A stretch of 64,000 nt of DNA, taken from assembly GCF_000382405.1 (NCBI RefSeq), contig NZ_KB908263.1, forward strand, positions 87,017 to 151,016, read 5' to 3'. Shown piece after piece: positions 55,448 to 64,000 of the stretch (positions are counted from its first letter, which is position 1; each line of letters opens with the position of its first letter). The notes under the pieces are model-generated. The model searched no databases, was not told the DNA's origin, and saw only the letters and a list, made by a program, of their open reading frames with translations. Both the position numbers and the translations under genes were made by a program. Source of the DNA: Mycobacterium sp. 141. GTDB lineage: Bacteria; Actinomycetota; Actinomycetes; Mycobacteriales; Mycobacteriaceae.

Positions 55448-55491
55448 TACGGTTTGTGGCGCGAAATCGTCGAAACCGCACCACAAACCGT
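55448..55491. repeat. Long intergenic palindrome, copy B
   Basis: TACGGTTTGTGG pairs with CCACAAACCGTT around a loop containing CGCGAAATCGTCGAAACCGCA. It starts 14 nt after the ramB stop. The core is the same as copy A at 48501-48545. At the one stem position that differs (T in A, G in B), the partner changes from A to C, preserving pairing. It serves as a terminator or repeat element. Confidence 0.8.
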
Positions 55492-55522
55492 TGTGTCGCG
55501 AGGGTGTGCCAGACTCAGCTAG

Positions 55523-56074
55523 GTGAGCACACTTGAGCCCGCCCGTATCGCACCGGGCGGATTCCGGGAACTGGGGCCGATCAACTGGGCCATCGCCAAG
55601 GTGGGCGCGCGGGCCATCCGGGCACCGCGGTTCACCCTGTTCAACGTGCTCGGTCAGCACAAGCTGCTGTTCCTGGCGTGGCTGCCGTCAGCAGGTCTAT
55701 TACTCGGACCGCTCGGCAAGCTGCCTCGCAAAGACGCCGAACTGGTGATCCTGCGCGTCGCGCACCTGCGTGACTGCGAGTACGAACTGCAGCAGCACCG
55801 CCGGCTGGCACGCAGCCGCGGGGTGGACCCTGAGACCCAGGCTCGCATCTTCGAGGGTCCCGACGCCGCGGGCCTGACCGACCGGCAGCGGGTCCTCATC
55901 ACCGCAACCGACGAATTCGTCGTCACCCGCTCGATGTCATCGGAGACCTGGGCCGCGCTTTCGGCGATCCTCAGCCGCACCCAGCTCATCGAATTCTGCA
56001 TGCTGGCAGGGCAATACGATGCGCTGGCGGCAACGATGGCGACACTGCGGATTCCGCTGGACTTCCCCGACTGA
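55523..56074 (+). CDS. Carboxymuconolactone decarboxylase/AhpD-like protein
   Basis: A 183-residue all-helical protein of the CMD family: LGPLGKLPRKDAELVILRVAHLRDCEYELQQHRRLARSRGV is the core, with a single Cys (DCEYELQQH) and the conserved His rather than the CxxC pair of AhpD, so peroxidase activity is doubtful. The family includes decarboxylases and uncharacterised redox proteins. GTG start at 55523. Ends 5 nt before the convergent small membrane gene. Confidence 0.85.
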   Translation: MSTLEPARIAPGGFRELGPINWAIAKVGARAIRAPRFTLFNVLGQHKLLFLAWLPSAGLLLGPLGKLPRKDAELVILRVAHLRDCEYELQQHRRLARSRGVDPETQARIFEGPDAAGLTDRQRVLITATDEFVVTRSMSSETWAALSAILSRTQLIEFCMLAGQYDALAATMATLRIPLDFPD

Positions 56075-56079
56075 AGCGC

Positions 56080-56349
56080 TTACAGGTAGGTCACCCCGAG
56101 CACCGCGATCGACAACAGCACCGGCGAGACCGGTAGCAGCCACAGGAACGCCGCCCATTCGTGGGCCTCGTGCTGATGCTTGCGCCAGCCGAGCAGGCCC
56201 CCCGCCACACCGACGAGTAAGGACACCGCAGCCACCACCAGCACCCACTGGTTGACGTAGCCGCTGTCGGTGGCCAACGAAATGGCCATCAGCCACAGGA
56301 TGTGGCCGACGACCAATCCGCCGATCCCGGCGATGATCTCGTTTTTCAA
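56080..56349 (-). CDS. Small membrane protein coupled to lpd (Rv0463-like)
   Basis: A protein of about 89 residues with three predicted membrane helices: [43 protein letters not shown], and [22 protein letters not shown] start it at TTG 56349 because this codon overlaps the lpd stop as TTGA and leaves a clean membrane protein ([11 protein letters not shown]); other starts would run deep into lpd. The start codon is therefore an inference. Function unknown. Confidence 0.72.
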   Translation of the reverse strand: MKNEIIAGIGGLVVGHILWLMAISLATDSGYVNQWVLVVAAVSLLVGVAGGLLGWRKHQHEAHEWAAFLWLLPVSPVLLSIAVLGVTYL

Positions 56350-57746
56350 AAGTTGATCATGTGGCCGGTGAGGCCGTGGAAGCATTCCTGCAGGGCTTCC
56401 GAGAGGGTCGGGTGGGTGTGCACGTTGCGGGCCAGCTCGTGGGCGGTCAGGTCCCACTTCTGCGCCAGGGTCAGTTCCGGCAGCAACTCGGAGACGTCGG
56501 GCCCGATCAGGTGGCCGCCGAGCAACTCCAGGTGTTTCTTGTCGGCGATCAGTTTGACGAACCCGGTCGGATCGGCCAGGCCGTGTGCCTTGCCGTTGGC
56601 GGTGAACGGGAACTTCGCGACGACGACGTCGTACCCCTCGGCGCGGGCTTGTTCCTCGGTCAATCCGAAACTGGCGACCTGCGGCTGGCAGAACGTGGCC
56701 CGCGGCATCATTCGGTAGTCCCCGAGCGGCAACGTCTCGGCACCAGCGATGGTCTCGGCGGCCACCACCCCCTGAGCCTCGGCCACATGCGCGAGCTGCA
56801 GCTTGCCGGTGACATCCCCGATCGCATAAATGTGGGGCACGTTGGTGCGCATGTCGTCATCGATACCGATGGCCTTGCGGTCGGTCAGCACCACCCCCGC
56901 CGCCTCCAACCCATACCCGTCGACATTGGGGGCGAACCCGATGGCCTGCAGCACCTTGTCGGCCTTGAGCTCCTCGCTCACCCCGTCCTTGCTCACGGTG
57001 ACCCGAACAGGACCGCCAACACCCTCATCGGCAATGCCTTCGACCTTGGTGCCGGTGAGGATCTTCACGCCCAGCTTCTTGTACTGCTTTTCGATCTCCT
57101 TGGACACCTCGGCGTCCTCGTTGGGCAGGGCGCGGGGTAGAAACTCCACGATGGTGACATCGACGCCGTAGTTCTTGAGCACATAGGCGAACTCCATGCC
57201 GATCGCCCCGGCCCCGGCAATGATGATCGAGGAGGGCAACTCGCGGGAAAGGATCTGCGTCTCGTAGGTCACCACGTTGTCCGACAGCGCGGTGCCGGGC
57301 ACCAGCCGCGTCGAGGAGCCGGTGGCGATGATCGCGTTGTCGAAGGTGACGTTCTCGGTGCCGCCGTCGTTGAGCTTGACCAAGATCGATTTCGGCCCGG
57401 TGAAGGAGCCGTAGCCGTGGATCTCGGTGATCTTGTTCTTCTTCATCAAAAAGTGCACACCGGCGACCCGGCCCTCGGCGACCTTGCGGCTGCGGTCGAA
57501 CGCCGCACCGTAATCGAAGCTGGCCTCACCGCTGATCCCGAAAGTCTTGGCTTCCTTGGCGAAGATATGGGCCAGCTCGGCGTTGCGCAGCAACGCCTTC
57601 GACGGGATACACCCGACGTTCAGGCACACCCCACCCCAATACTTGGGTTCGATGATGGCGGTACTCAACCCCAGTTGAGCGGCACGAATAGCCGCGACGT
57701 ATCCACCGGGACCAGCTCCGAGAACAACAACATCAAAGTGGGTCAC
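56346..57746 (-). CDS. lpdA: Dihydrolipoamide dehydrogenase
   Basis: E3 subunit shared by pyruvate dehydrogenase, branched-chain keto-acid dehydrogenase and, in mycobacteria, the peroxynitrite reductase complex. 466 residues from GTG 57746 ([19 protein letters not shown]). Redox-active disulfide in [19 protein letters not shown] motif [16 protein letters not shown], and the C-terminal [16 protein letters not shown]is-Glu dyad. It is downstream of the ABC importer on the same strand (70-nt gap) and overlaps the small membrane gene. Confidence 0.98.
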   Translation of the reverse strand: MTHFDVVVLGAGPGGYVAAIRAAQLGLSTAIIEPKYWGGVCLNVGCIPSKALLRNAELAHIFAKEAKTFGISGEASFDYGAAFDRSRKVAEGRVAGVHFLMKKNKITEIHGYGSFTGPKSILVKLNDGGTENVTFDNAIIATGSSTRLVPGTALSDNVVTYETQILSRELPSSIIIAGAGAIGMEFAYVLKNYGVDVTIVEFLPRALPNEDAEVSKEIEKQYKKLGVKILTGTKVEGIADEGVGGPVRVTVSKDGVSEELKADKVLQAIGFAPNVDGYGLEAAGVVLTDRKAIGIDDDMRTNVPHIYAIGDVTGKLQLAHVAEAQGVVAAETIAGAETLPLGDYRMMPRATFCQPQVASFGLTEEQARAEGYDVVVAKFPFTANGKAHGLADPTGFVKLIADKKHLELLGGHLIGPDVSELLPELTLAQKWDLTAHELARNVHTHPTLSEALQECFHGLTGHMINF

Positions 57747-57815
57747 GCCCCCCACCCTAGTGTGCGGACCCTGGTTTCCATCGACCGATCCACGGTCGGG
57801 TGCGAAGACGACCGA

Positions 57816-58433
57816 TCAGCCGCCCGGCAGCGTGTGGGCACGCGTGCTCAACGCGCTGACGAGATCCGCGTCATGGCTCACCAGCACGACGCTGGCGCCA
57901 CCGGCGGCGACGTCGCGCAACAGTTCCGCGACGTGATCGGTGGCGATGGGGTCCAGCATCGCCGTCGGCTCGTCGCACAGCACGATCGCGGGCTGCTGCG
58001 CGACGATCCGGCCCAGGCACGCCCGTTGCAATTGGCCGTCGCTGACCTGACCGGGATGACGCTCCAGCAACGACTCGTCAAGACCGACACGGCGCGCGAT
58101 GGCACCGACCGACACTGCCGTCCCGCCGATGACCGCCGGTTCGGCGATGATCCGGCCGAGTGTCCACCGTGGATTGCAGACCAGCCGTGCATGCTGGGCG
58201 AGTAACGCGAGCGACGCCGGCGGCGGCTCCGTAGATCCGTGGTAGCGGACCTCGCCTGCGTCGGGGTGGTGCAGCCCGGCCAACACCCGCAGCAAGGTCG
58301 TCTTGCCGCAGCCCGACGGTCCGGTGACCCCGACGATCTCGCCGCCGGCTGCGGTCAGCCCGACAGCGTCGAGAACACGCCGGCCGTCGAATGACACGCA
58401 GACGCCGTCGGCCTCCAGCTGACAGGCGCTCAT
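57816..58433 (-). CDS. ABC transporter ATP-binding protein (second ATPase of peptide/nickel-type importer)
   Basis: A 205-residue ATPase, short for the family. Walker A GPSGCGKTT, signature VSDGQLQRA (variant of LSGGQ), Walker B IVLCDEPTAMLD, and the H-loop VLVSHDADL. It is truncated relative to typical OppF/DppF because the C-terminal oligopeptide-binding-type extension is lacking. ATG 58433 overlaps the upstream ATPase by 4 nt (ATGA). Last gene of a five-gene importer operon. Confidence 0.88.
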   Translation of the reverse strand: MSACQLEADGVCVSFDGRRVLDAVGLTAAGGEIVGVTGPSGCGKTTLLRVLAGLHHPDAGEVRYHGSTEPPPASLALLAQHARLVCNPRWTLGRIIAEPAVIGGTAVSVGAIARRVGLDESLLERHPGQVSDGQLQRACLGRIVAQQPAIVLCDEPTAMLDPIATDHVAELLRDVAAGGASVVLVSHDADLVSALSTRAHTLPGG

Positions 58434-59200
58434 GCCGTCACCGCTGCGAAGAATCTGCGCACGTAGGAGTCCGGGTCGGCGAGCATATCCGTGGTAGCGG
58501 CCCGCCGGAGAATGCTGCCGGCACTCATCAGTGCAATGTCGTCGCACACGTCGGCACGCAGCAGTGACGGGAGATCGTGGGTGATGACGAGCACCGCCGC
58601 ACCATCGGAAGCAGCCTCGGCCAGCAACTGCCACACCACGGCCGCGTTGGCGGGGTCGAGCGCCGAGGTCGGTTCGTCGGCGATGAGCAATTCCGGGCGC
58701 CCGGCCAGGGCCGCGGCGATCGCAGCACGCTGCGCCATGCCTCCGGACAGTTCATGGGGATAGCGGTGGACGACATCGGCCGGCAACCGGACTGCCGCGC
58801 ACAACTGTGCTGGTGTGCGGTCGGCGCTCAGCCGTTCGCACACCTCGGTCAGCTGGGATCCGATCGTGCGGACCGGCGTGAACGAGGTCGCCGCGGACTG
58901 CGGCACCAAGCCGATGTGATGTCCGCGTAGCGGCCGCCAGCCGCGCTCGCCCGACGCGACCAGGTCCTCACCCCGGACCAGGATGCGTCCTGTCACTTGG
59001 GCCGCCGGCGGCAACAGACCGCACAATGCGGCAGCGACCATCGACTTTCCACAGCCCGATTCGCCGATCAGCGCCGTGACGCAGCCCGCACCCACATCCA
59101 GGCTGACCGAATCGAGAACCCGCACCACCGGCGCATTGCGACCGCTGCGGGTGGCTATGTCGACGGTGAGGTGGCACAGCTGTGCTGTCGGGGGCGCCAT
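58430..59200 (-). CDS. ABC transporter ATP-binding protein (first ATPase, OppD/DppD-like)
   Basis: A 256-residue ATPase from ATG 59200 (MAPPTAQLCHLTV). Walker A LIGESGCGKSMV, Q-loop LVPQSAATSF, signature HELSGGMAQRAAI, Walker B LIADEPTSALD, and H-loop VITHDL. The SFTPV after the Q-loop is typical of OppD/DppD. The ATG overlaps the stop of the permease gene by one base (TGATG), so translation is coupled. Confidence 0.9.
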   Translation of the reverse strand: MAPPTAQLCHLTVDIATRSGRNAPVVRVLDSVSLDVGAGCVTALIGESGCGKSMVAAALCGLLPPAAQVTGRILVRGEDLVASGERGWRPLRGHHIGLVPQSAATSFTPVRTIGSQLTEVCERLSADRTPAQLCAAVRLPADVVHRYPHELSGGMAQRAAIAAALAGRPELLIADEPTSALDPANAAVVWQLLAEAASDGAAVLVITHDLPSLLRADVCDDIALMSAGSILRRAATTDMLADPDSYVRRFFAAVTA

Positions 59201-60024
59201 CACCACACCTGCCCGACCGGCGGCGCGTTCCGTCGTCGCACCGCAGTACCCGCCAGGGCGAAGGCCAGCGCGGTCGCGACGAGCGCCACGGCAGGCACGG
59301 CGAGCGTCCACCAGGCACCCATCAGCACATCGCCCCGCGCCTGCCCGAGCAAGGTGCCGAGGCTGGCCCGGTCCGGGGAAAGACCGATCCCGAGGAAGGA
59401 CAGCGTCGACTCGTGCCACACGGCATGCGGCAGCAGCATCACCATCGCCACCAGCGCTTGACCGGTCACCGCGGGCACCAGGTGATTGCGTGCGACGAAC
59501 CAGCGCGACGCACCGGCCAGTTTCGCGGCCTGCACCCATCCGGCGTCGGTGACCGACAGTAATTCGGCGCGCACCACCCGGGCGACGGCCGGCCAGTGGG
59601 TCAACGCGATCGACGCGATGATGGCCAGCGGAGCACCACGCCACATCGCGGCGATGACGATCCCGACGACGAGATGAGGCAGCGCGTTGAAACCGTCGAC
59701 CACCCGCATCACGATCGCGTCGACCCAGCCGCCGACCAGTGCCGAACCGACACCGATCAAGAGACCCAGCACCGTCGCGGCAAGTGCACACACCGCGGCG
59801 ATCACCAGCGAGATCCGCAACCCTTCGGCGGTACGCACCAGCAGGTCGTAACCCGAATGGTCGGTCCCTGCCGGGTTTTCGATCGCCGGTGGCCGCAACG
59901 CCGCACCGAAATCGGCGACCTGTTCACCGGCGAGCGCCGGAATCGCCACCGCGGCCACCACGATCAGGCCGATCACCACCCATGGCCAACCGACCCGCGC
60001 CTGCGCGCTCCGCCTCACTGTCAT
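59200..60024 (-). CDS. ABC transporter permease (DppC/OppC/NikC-like)
   Basis: A 274-residue membrane permease with about six helices (PWVVIGLIVVAAVAIPALAG at the N-terminus, VIAAVCALAATVLGLLIGVGSALVG, LVVGIVIAAMWRGAPLAIIASIAL, and others). The EAA-type cytoplasmic loop is VVRAELLSVTDAGWVQAAKLAGASRWFVARNHLVPA. It pairs with the DppB-type permease upstream, whose stop it overlaps by 4 nt. Confidence 0.92.
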   Translation of the reverse strand: MTVRRSAQARVGWPWVVIGLIVVAAVAIPALAGEQVADFGAALRPPAIENPAGTDHSGYDLLVRTAEGLRISLVIAAVCALAATVLGLLIGVGSALVGGWVDAIVMRVVDGFNALPHLVVGIVIAAMWRGAPLAIIASIALTHWPAVARVVRAELLSVTDAGWVQAAKLAGASRWFVARNHLVPAVTGQALVAMVMLLPHAVWHESTLSFLGIGLSPDRASLGTLLGQARGDVLMGAWWTLAVPAVALVATALAFALAGTAVRRRNAPPVGQVW

Positions 60025-61034
60025 GCCTTCATCTCGATTCGCGGATCGATCGCCACGGCTGCCGCATCGGACAGTGCCGACCCGGCCAACACCGCGAACG
60101 CCGACCCGACCGTCAACGCCGCGAGCAATGAAAAGTCCAGTGCTGCGGCAGATTCCACCAGCGTGGCGGCCATTCCCGGCCAGCTGAACACAGTCTCCAC
60201 GATCGCTGCGCCGGCAATCAGCTCAGGCAGCCGGGTTCCCAGCAACGCCAGCGTCGGCAGTACCGAGATCGGGCCGATGTGGCCGCGCAGCAGAGCCCAG
60301 CCGTGGACACCGCGTGACCTCGCGGCGCGCACCGCATCGGACTCGCATGCCTGCACCACTGCGGTCCTCATGGTCAACATCAACCAGGGGATCTGCGACA
60401 CCGTCAGTGCGATCAACGGCAGCACCGCGTGCCGGATCAGGCCACCGGCGGTGTAATCGTCCCCGGGAGCGCTGGCCCCCGAGGCAGGCAACAATCGCAA
60501 CCCCACTGCCACCACCGCGACCAACGTCAGCGATACGACGAACGGCGGCACCGCGGCCACTACCACCGCCACGCCGGTGCACAGCCGATCCAGCACACCG
60601 CCTCTGCGCATTCCGGCGATGCCGCCAAACAGGATTGCCACGGCCGCCGCGGTCAACAACGCCACCCCGGACAACCCCAGCGTGAACGGTATCCGCTCGG
60701 CCAGCACCGTCGTGACGGATTGCGATTTCGTGGACGCCCAGCCGAGGTCACCGCGGATGGCGCCGAAAAACCAGTTCCACCATGCCTGCCACCACGGTTG
60801 ATCGGTGTCGTATGCGGCGCGTACCGCCGCGCGTTGAGATTGGGTGGCGGCCTGGTAGTTGTCACCCAGATAGGCCACCAGTGGATCGAACGGCGACAGG
60901 GACGCGATGCCGAACATCACCACCGAGACCGCGACGGTCACCGGCACCGCGACGGCGGTACGGATGCCGAGCAGGCGTGCGGCAGCACGCATTCGGCGGT
61001 CACGGTCGACGCTCGAGCGGGTCAACGTGTCCAC
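60021..61034 (-). CDS. ABC transporter permease (DppB/OppB/NikB-like)
   Basis: About 337 residues with about six membrane helices and the permease EAA loop VVQACESDAVRAARSRGVHGWALLRGHIGPISVLPTLALLG. The periplasm-facing segment GAIRGDLGWASTKSQSVTTVLAERIPFTLGLSG is typical of DppB/NikB. Start taken at GTG 61034, overlapping the binding-protein stop by 13 nt; ATG 60992 (MRAAARLLGIRT) is an alternative that leaves a conventional N-terminus. Confidence 0.9.
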   Translation of the reverse strand: MDTLTRSSVDRDRRMRAAARLLGIRTAVAVPVTVAVSVVMFGIASLSPFDPLVAYLGDNYQAATQSQRAAVRAAYDTDQPWWQAWWNWFFGAIRGDLGWASTKSQSVTTVLAERIPFTLGLSGVALLTAAAVAILFGGIAGMRRGGVLDRLCTGVAVVVAAVPPFVVSLTLVAVVAVGLRLLPASGASAPGDDYTAGGLIRHAVLPLIALTVSQIPWLMLTMRTAVVQACESDAVRAARSRGVHGWALLRGHIGPISVLPTLALLGTRLPELIAGAAIVETVFSWPGMAATLVESAAALDFSLLAALTVGSAFAVLAGSALSDAAAVAIDPRIEMKA

Positions 61035-62623
61035 GCGGCAACATCCCACCACGGGCCCCACGACACACCATGGGAATGCGGTTCGAGTATCGGTGCCACC
61101 TGCTGCCAGCCCTGGTCCCGATACCCGTACGTGTGATCGATGAACGCAAGGTAGACGTAGGACGGCTCGGCGGCGTAGACCGTTTGAATCTGGCGGTACA
61201 ACTCGTCTTTCGTTGCGCCCGGTCCAGTTTCGCGTGCCTGCTCGAGCAGTCCGTCCAGCTCTCGCGCGGTGAAGTTGCCCGGGTTGGAGTATGGCGACGA
61301 GTCCGCCACCCGGGTGTGCAGGGTGTCGTACACCTGCGAATCGATGCTGTAGGGCGTCGACCCGCCACCGAGCAGTACCGCCGAGTCACCGAATCGCGTG
61401 TCGATCTCGTCCCAGCTGGTGCCGCGGGTGCGCACGTCGACGCCCAATGGCTTCATCGCTGTTGCGAAGGCCACCGCGAGGTCGCGGCGCAATGTGTCCT
61501 GGGCGTTGTAGAGGAGCTCGAATGACGCTTTCGCACCGCCCTTTTCGCGCCATCCGCCGGCACCGGTCCGCCAACCGGCGTCGTCCAGCATCTTTTCCGC
61601 GCCCGGCAGGTCGAACTCGAACTGCGCGTCCGAGTTGAAGGCAGCGCCGTAGACCGCGGCGATCGGCGTGCTCGCCGCGCGCCCGTGTCCGGCCACCACG
61701 TCGCGGATCAACGCCTCGCGGTCGACGGCGAGGTTCATCGCCAGCCGGGCCCGCGGGTCAGCGGTGAACGGATTTCCGGACGGGAACGCGACGCCCCGCC
61801 AATCCGCGGACTGCACCGCCACGGTACGTACGCTGTCGCGGCCGATGGAATCGATCAGCTTGGGCGGCAAGTTCACTCCGTCGACCTCGCCGGCGATGAT
61901 GCGCTGAGCGCGCACGTTGTCGTCGGGGTTGTAGGTATAGATCACGCGTCGAACCTGTGCCGGTGGACCCCAGTAGTCGTCGCGGGCGACCATGACGGCC
62001 TGATCCGGCCGCAGGCTTTCCAGCCGGTAGGGGCCGGTTCCGATCGGTGCGGTGTTCACGGCCCAGTCAGCCGCCGGTTTTGCCTCCACCTTTTCCGACG
62101 GCAGGATGCCCAGCAGGAGGAAGGGTGTCGGGTCGGCGGCCGTGCTGGTCTCCACGATGACGGCGTGCGGGCCGTCGGCGGTCATCGCGGTGATGGGCTC
62201 CACGTGGGTGGAGATCTCCGATGCCACCTCGGGGTTCTTCACCGCCGTGTAGGTCGCCACCACATCGGCAGCGTCGAAGCCGGTGCCGTCGGAGAATTTC
62301 ACGCCCTCGCGCAACGGCACACGCCATCGTCTCGGCCCCACCGGATCCGGCGCCGCCGTGGCGAGCGATGGGACAAGGTTTGGCACCGCCGAGTCCGACA
62401 CGCCCTGCGGGCGGTACAGACCTTCATAGATCGGCGATACGCCGAGTTCGCCGTAGCCGGAAACGGGGTTGTAGCCGCCGAGTTCCTGCCCTTCCGCAAG
62501 CACGATCTGATTCCGTTCGGCCGGAACGAAATTGGACGCACAGCCGGAGAGCGTCAGCGCGACTATCACGCCGAATACGACAAGTGGGTGCAGCTGCGAC
62601 GAGCACATGAGCGGACGTGACAT
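61022..62623 (-). CDS. Family 5 ABC substrate-binding lipoprotein
   Basis: A 533-residue extracellular solute-binding lipoprotein: signal LVVFGVIVALTLSGCAS with lipid-bearing C28, then GGYNPVSGYGELGVSPIYEGLYRP and the SBP_bac_5 core (WRVPLREGVKFSDGTGFDAADV, GTGPYRLESLRPDQAVMVARDDYWG). Probable ligands are peptides or metal-chelate complexes; ligand not predictable here. It is the first gene of the operon. The order binding protein-permease-permease-ATPase-ATPase matches nik/dpp/cnt systems. Confidence 0.92.
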   Translation of the reverse strand: MSRPLMCSSQLHPLVVFGVIVALTLSGCASNFVPAERNQIVLAEGQELGGYNPVSGYGELGVSPIYEGLYRPQGVSDSAVPNLVPSLATAAPDPVGPRRWRVPLREGVKFSDGTGFDAADVVATYTAVKNPEVASEISTHVEPITAMTADGPHAVIVETSTAADPTPFLLLGILPSEKVEAKPAADWAVNTAPIGTGPYRLESLRPDQAVMVARDDYWGPPAQVRRVIYTYNPDDNVRAQRIIAGEVDGVNLPPKLIDSIGRDSVRTVAVQSADWRGVAFPSGNPFTADPRARLAMNLAVDREALIRDVVAGHGRAASTPIAAVYGAAFNSDAQFEFDLPGAEKMLDDAGWRTGAGGWREKGGAKASFELLYNAQDTLRRDLAVAFATAMKPLGVDVRTRGTSWDEIDTRFGDSAVLLGGGSTPYSIDSQVYDTLHTRVADSSPYSNPGNFTARELDGLLEQARETGPGATKDELYRQIQTVYAAEPSYVYLAFIDHTYGYRDQGWQQVAPILEPHSHGVSWGPWWDVAAWTR

Positions 62624-62701
62624 CTGTCCATCTGAACATATGAACTGGTTTTTCGCAGCAATGTCAGACAGGTCAGTTCCAACGTCGGCAGAACGCGGCG
62701 C

Positions 62702-63202
62702 CTAGTGTCCCGGCACCGGGCAGGCGTCTGACGCCTCGGCGACGATGTGACTGCCCGTGTCCGCCGGGCGCTTCCCCGCCGCGTACTCGGCGCCGGTCAG
62801 CGGCGGGGACGCAGCGAGTTCGTCGAGCTCGGCGGCGGTGAACGCCCGTCCGCGCGACAGGAAGCGCTTACCCTCGGGCGCCTCCAAGCTGAATCCGCCA
62901 CCGCGGCCGGGCACCACATCGATCACCAGTTGGGTGTGTTTCCACGCGTCGAACTGCGGCCCGGAGATCCACACCGGCACACCGAAGATTCCCTTGCTCC
63001 TCGCGTCCGCGGTCTCACCGACGTCGAGCACACCCAACAGGATGTCCCGGTCCCCGACGATGAAATCGCCGTCGGGGTAACACATCGGCGACGACCCGTC
63101 GCAACATCCGCCGGACTGGTGAAACATCAACGCCCCGTGCCGTTCCTGCAGCGTTGCCAGCAGATCGGCGGCGGCTTGGGTTATGAGGGCTCTGCTAGTC
63201 AT
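62702..63202 (-). CDS. DUF779 family protein
   Basis: A 166-residue protein starting MTSRALITQAAADLLATL at ATG 63202, with the family signature ALMFHQSGGCCDGSSPMCYPDGDFIVGDRDILLG (three cysteines, probably metal-binding) and GPQFDAWKHTQLVIDVVPGRGGGFSLEAPEGKRFLSR. DUF779 genes are habitually paired with NAD-dependent aldehyde dehydrogenases, as here (2-nt gap), so a role in that enzyme's function or assembly is likely. Mechanism unknown. Confidence 0.92.
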   Translation of the reverse strand: MTSRALITQAAADLLATLQERHGALMFHQSGGCCDGSSPMCYPDGDFIVGDRDILLGVLDVGETADARSKGIFGVPVWISGPQFDAWKHTQLVIDVVPGRGGGFSLEAPEGKRFLSRGRAFTAAELDELAASPPLTGAEYAAGKRPADTGSHIVAEASDACPVPGH

Positions 63203-63204
63203 GT

Positions 63205-64000
63205 CTAGAAGAATCCCTGGGCTTTGTTGCTGTAGGACACCAGCAGGTTCTTGGTCTGCTGGTAGTGGTCCAGCATCATCTTGTGGTTCTCGCGGCCGAT
63301 CCCGGACTGCTTGTACCCGCCGAACGCGGCGTGGGCGGGATACTGGTGGTAGCAGTTGGTCCACACCCGGCCCGCCTTGATGTCGCGGCCGGCGCGATAG
63401 GCGGTGTTACCGTCACGGCTCCACACCCCCGCACCCAACCCGTACAGCGTGTCATTGGCGATCCAGATCGCATCGTCATAATCCGCGAACGAGGTCACCG
63501 CGACGACCGGGCCGAAGATCTCCTCCTGGAAGATCCGCATGTTGTTCTTGCCCGCGAACACCGTCGGCTGGATGTAGAACCCGCCGGCCAGGTCACCACC
63601 GAGGTCGGCGCGTTCCCCACCGGTGACCACCCGGGCCCCTTCGGACTTGCCGATCTCGATGTAAGACAGGATCTTCTCGAACTGATCGTTGGAGGCCTGC
63701 GCCCCGATCATGGTCTCGGTGTCCAGCGGATCACCCTGGCGGACCGCCTTGGTGCGGATCGCGGCCAACTCCAGGAACTCATCGAAAATGTCGGCCTGAA
63801 TGAGGCTGCGCGACGGGCACGTACATACCTCGCCCTGGTTGAGGGCGAACATCGTGAAGCCTTCCAGGGCCTTGTCCTGGAAGTCGTCGCCTGCCGCCAT
63901 CACGTCGTTGAAGAAGATGTTGGGGCTCTTGCCGCCGAGTTCGAGGGTGACGGGGATGAGGTTCTGCGACGCGTACTGCATGATCAGCCGGCCGGTCGTG
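63205..64000 (-). CDS. NAD-dependent aldehyde dehydrogenase, C-terminal part (5' end outside window)
   Basis: The gene enters from the right edge; 264 codons plus stop are visible. Segments: [21 protein letters not shown] (catalytic Glu in LELGG), [18 protein letters not shown] (nucleophile Cys in EVCTC), [10 protein letters not shown], and the C-terminal [38 protein letters not shown]. The [11 protein letters not shown] type is that of AldB/ExaC-like aldehyde dehydrogenases oxidising acetaldehyde and similar. Followed by DUF779. The start codon lies beyond the window. Confidence 0.95.
   Translation of the reverse strand, partial: TTGRLIMQYASQNLIPVTLELGGKSPNIFFNDVMAAGDDFQDKALEGFTMFALNQGEVCTCPSRSLIQADIFDEFLELAAIRTKAVRQGDPLDTETMIGAQASNDQFEKILSYIEIGKSEGARVVTGGERADLGGDLAGGFYIQPTVFAGKNNMRIFQEEIFGPVVAVTSFADYDDAIWIANDTLYGLGAGVWSRDGNTAYRAGRDIKAGRVWTNCYHQYPAHAAFGGYKQSGIGRENHKMMLDHYQQTKNLLVSYSNKAQGFF

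Overview
The window is a high-GC actinobacterial chromosome segment, almost certainly from a rapidly growing mycobacterium (Mycolicibacterium type). Gene content and order follow the Mycobacterium tuberculosis Rv0458-Rv0524 block, read here in reverse: aldehyde dehydrogenase, lpd, ramB, icl, fadB2, umaA-like, hbhA, deoC, murB, mshA, gpm1, senX3-regX3, proC, galE2-like and hemA-hemC-hemD-hemB, with hemL at the left edge. Rv numbers are from memory of that synteny, not from a search.

Layout. 1-3704: the 5' end of hemL, a DUF5994-type gene coupled to a 46-codon ORF, a cold-shock gene with a long leader, an acyl-ACP desaturase, a PNPOx-like gene and a small hydrophilic protein. 3847-15160: the main accessory region. 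A 1448-residue AAA/GAF/class III cyclase protein is followed by seven overlapping genes: an HK97-fold, encapsulin-like shell protein, a polyprenyl diphosphate synthase, two small unknown proteins, a CrtC/AttH-like protein, an SCP2-like protein and a 943-residue FAD desaturase-like enzyme with an unusual repeated tail. I read this as a putative isoprenoid-making protein nanocompartment operon. 15157-21253: three small membrane-protein genes, then hemB, hemD, hemC and hemA in one minus-strand tract. 21337-30764: glutaredoxin-like protein, HAD phosphatase, dehydratase-like protein, acyltransferase, epimerase, ribosomal protein bS22 (missed by length cut-offs), a small HTH protein, proC, an isomerase, an acidic membrane protein and an exopolyphosphatase-like gene. 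30774-46805: RegX3/SenX3, gpmA, YbjN-like, mshA, a broken ROK-type regulator, SDR, L,D-transpeptidase, murB, nitrilase-type amidohydrolase, deoC, hbhA and DUF445. 46897-64000: TetR, PPK2, a DUF559 protein, umaA-like, fadB2, icl, a thioesterase, ramB, lpd, a five-gene peptide/nickel-type ABC importer, DUF779 and a truncated aldehyde dehydrogenase.

How the genes work together. HemA-HemL-HemB-HemC-HemD cover tetrapyrrole synthesis from glutamyl-tRNA to uroporphyrinogen III. Icl, FadB2, Lpd and RamB form an acetate/fatty-acid carbon module, with a candidate RamB site upstream of icl. SenX3-RegX3 has a candidate PHO-box upstream, with polyphosphate enzymes nearby.

Non-coding structure includes two covarying copies of a long intergenic palindrome (48488 and 55448), a third degenerate palindrome, hairpin terminators, a 36-bp tandem repeat at the icl stop codon, and a triple heptamer upstream of hemA. 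I found no tRNA, rRNA, CRISPR array or insertion sequence. All function calls come from reading motifs and recalled family knowledge; no database search was run.
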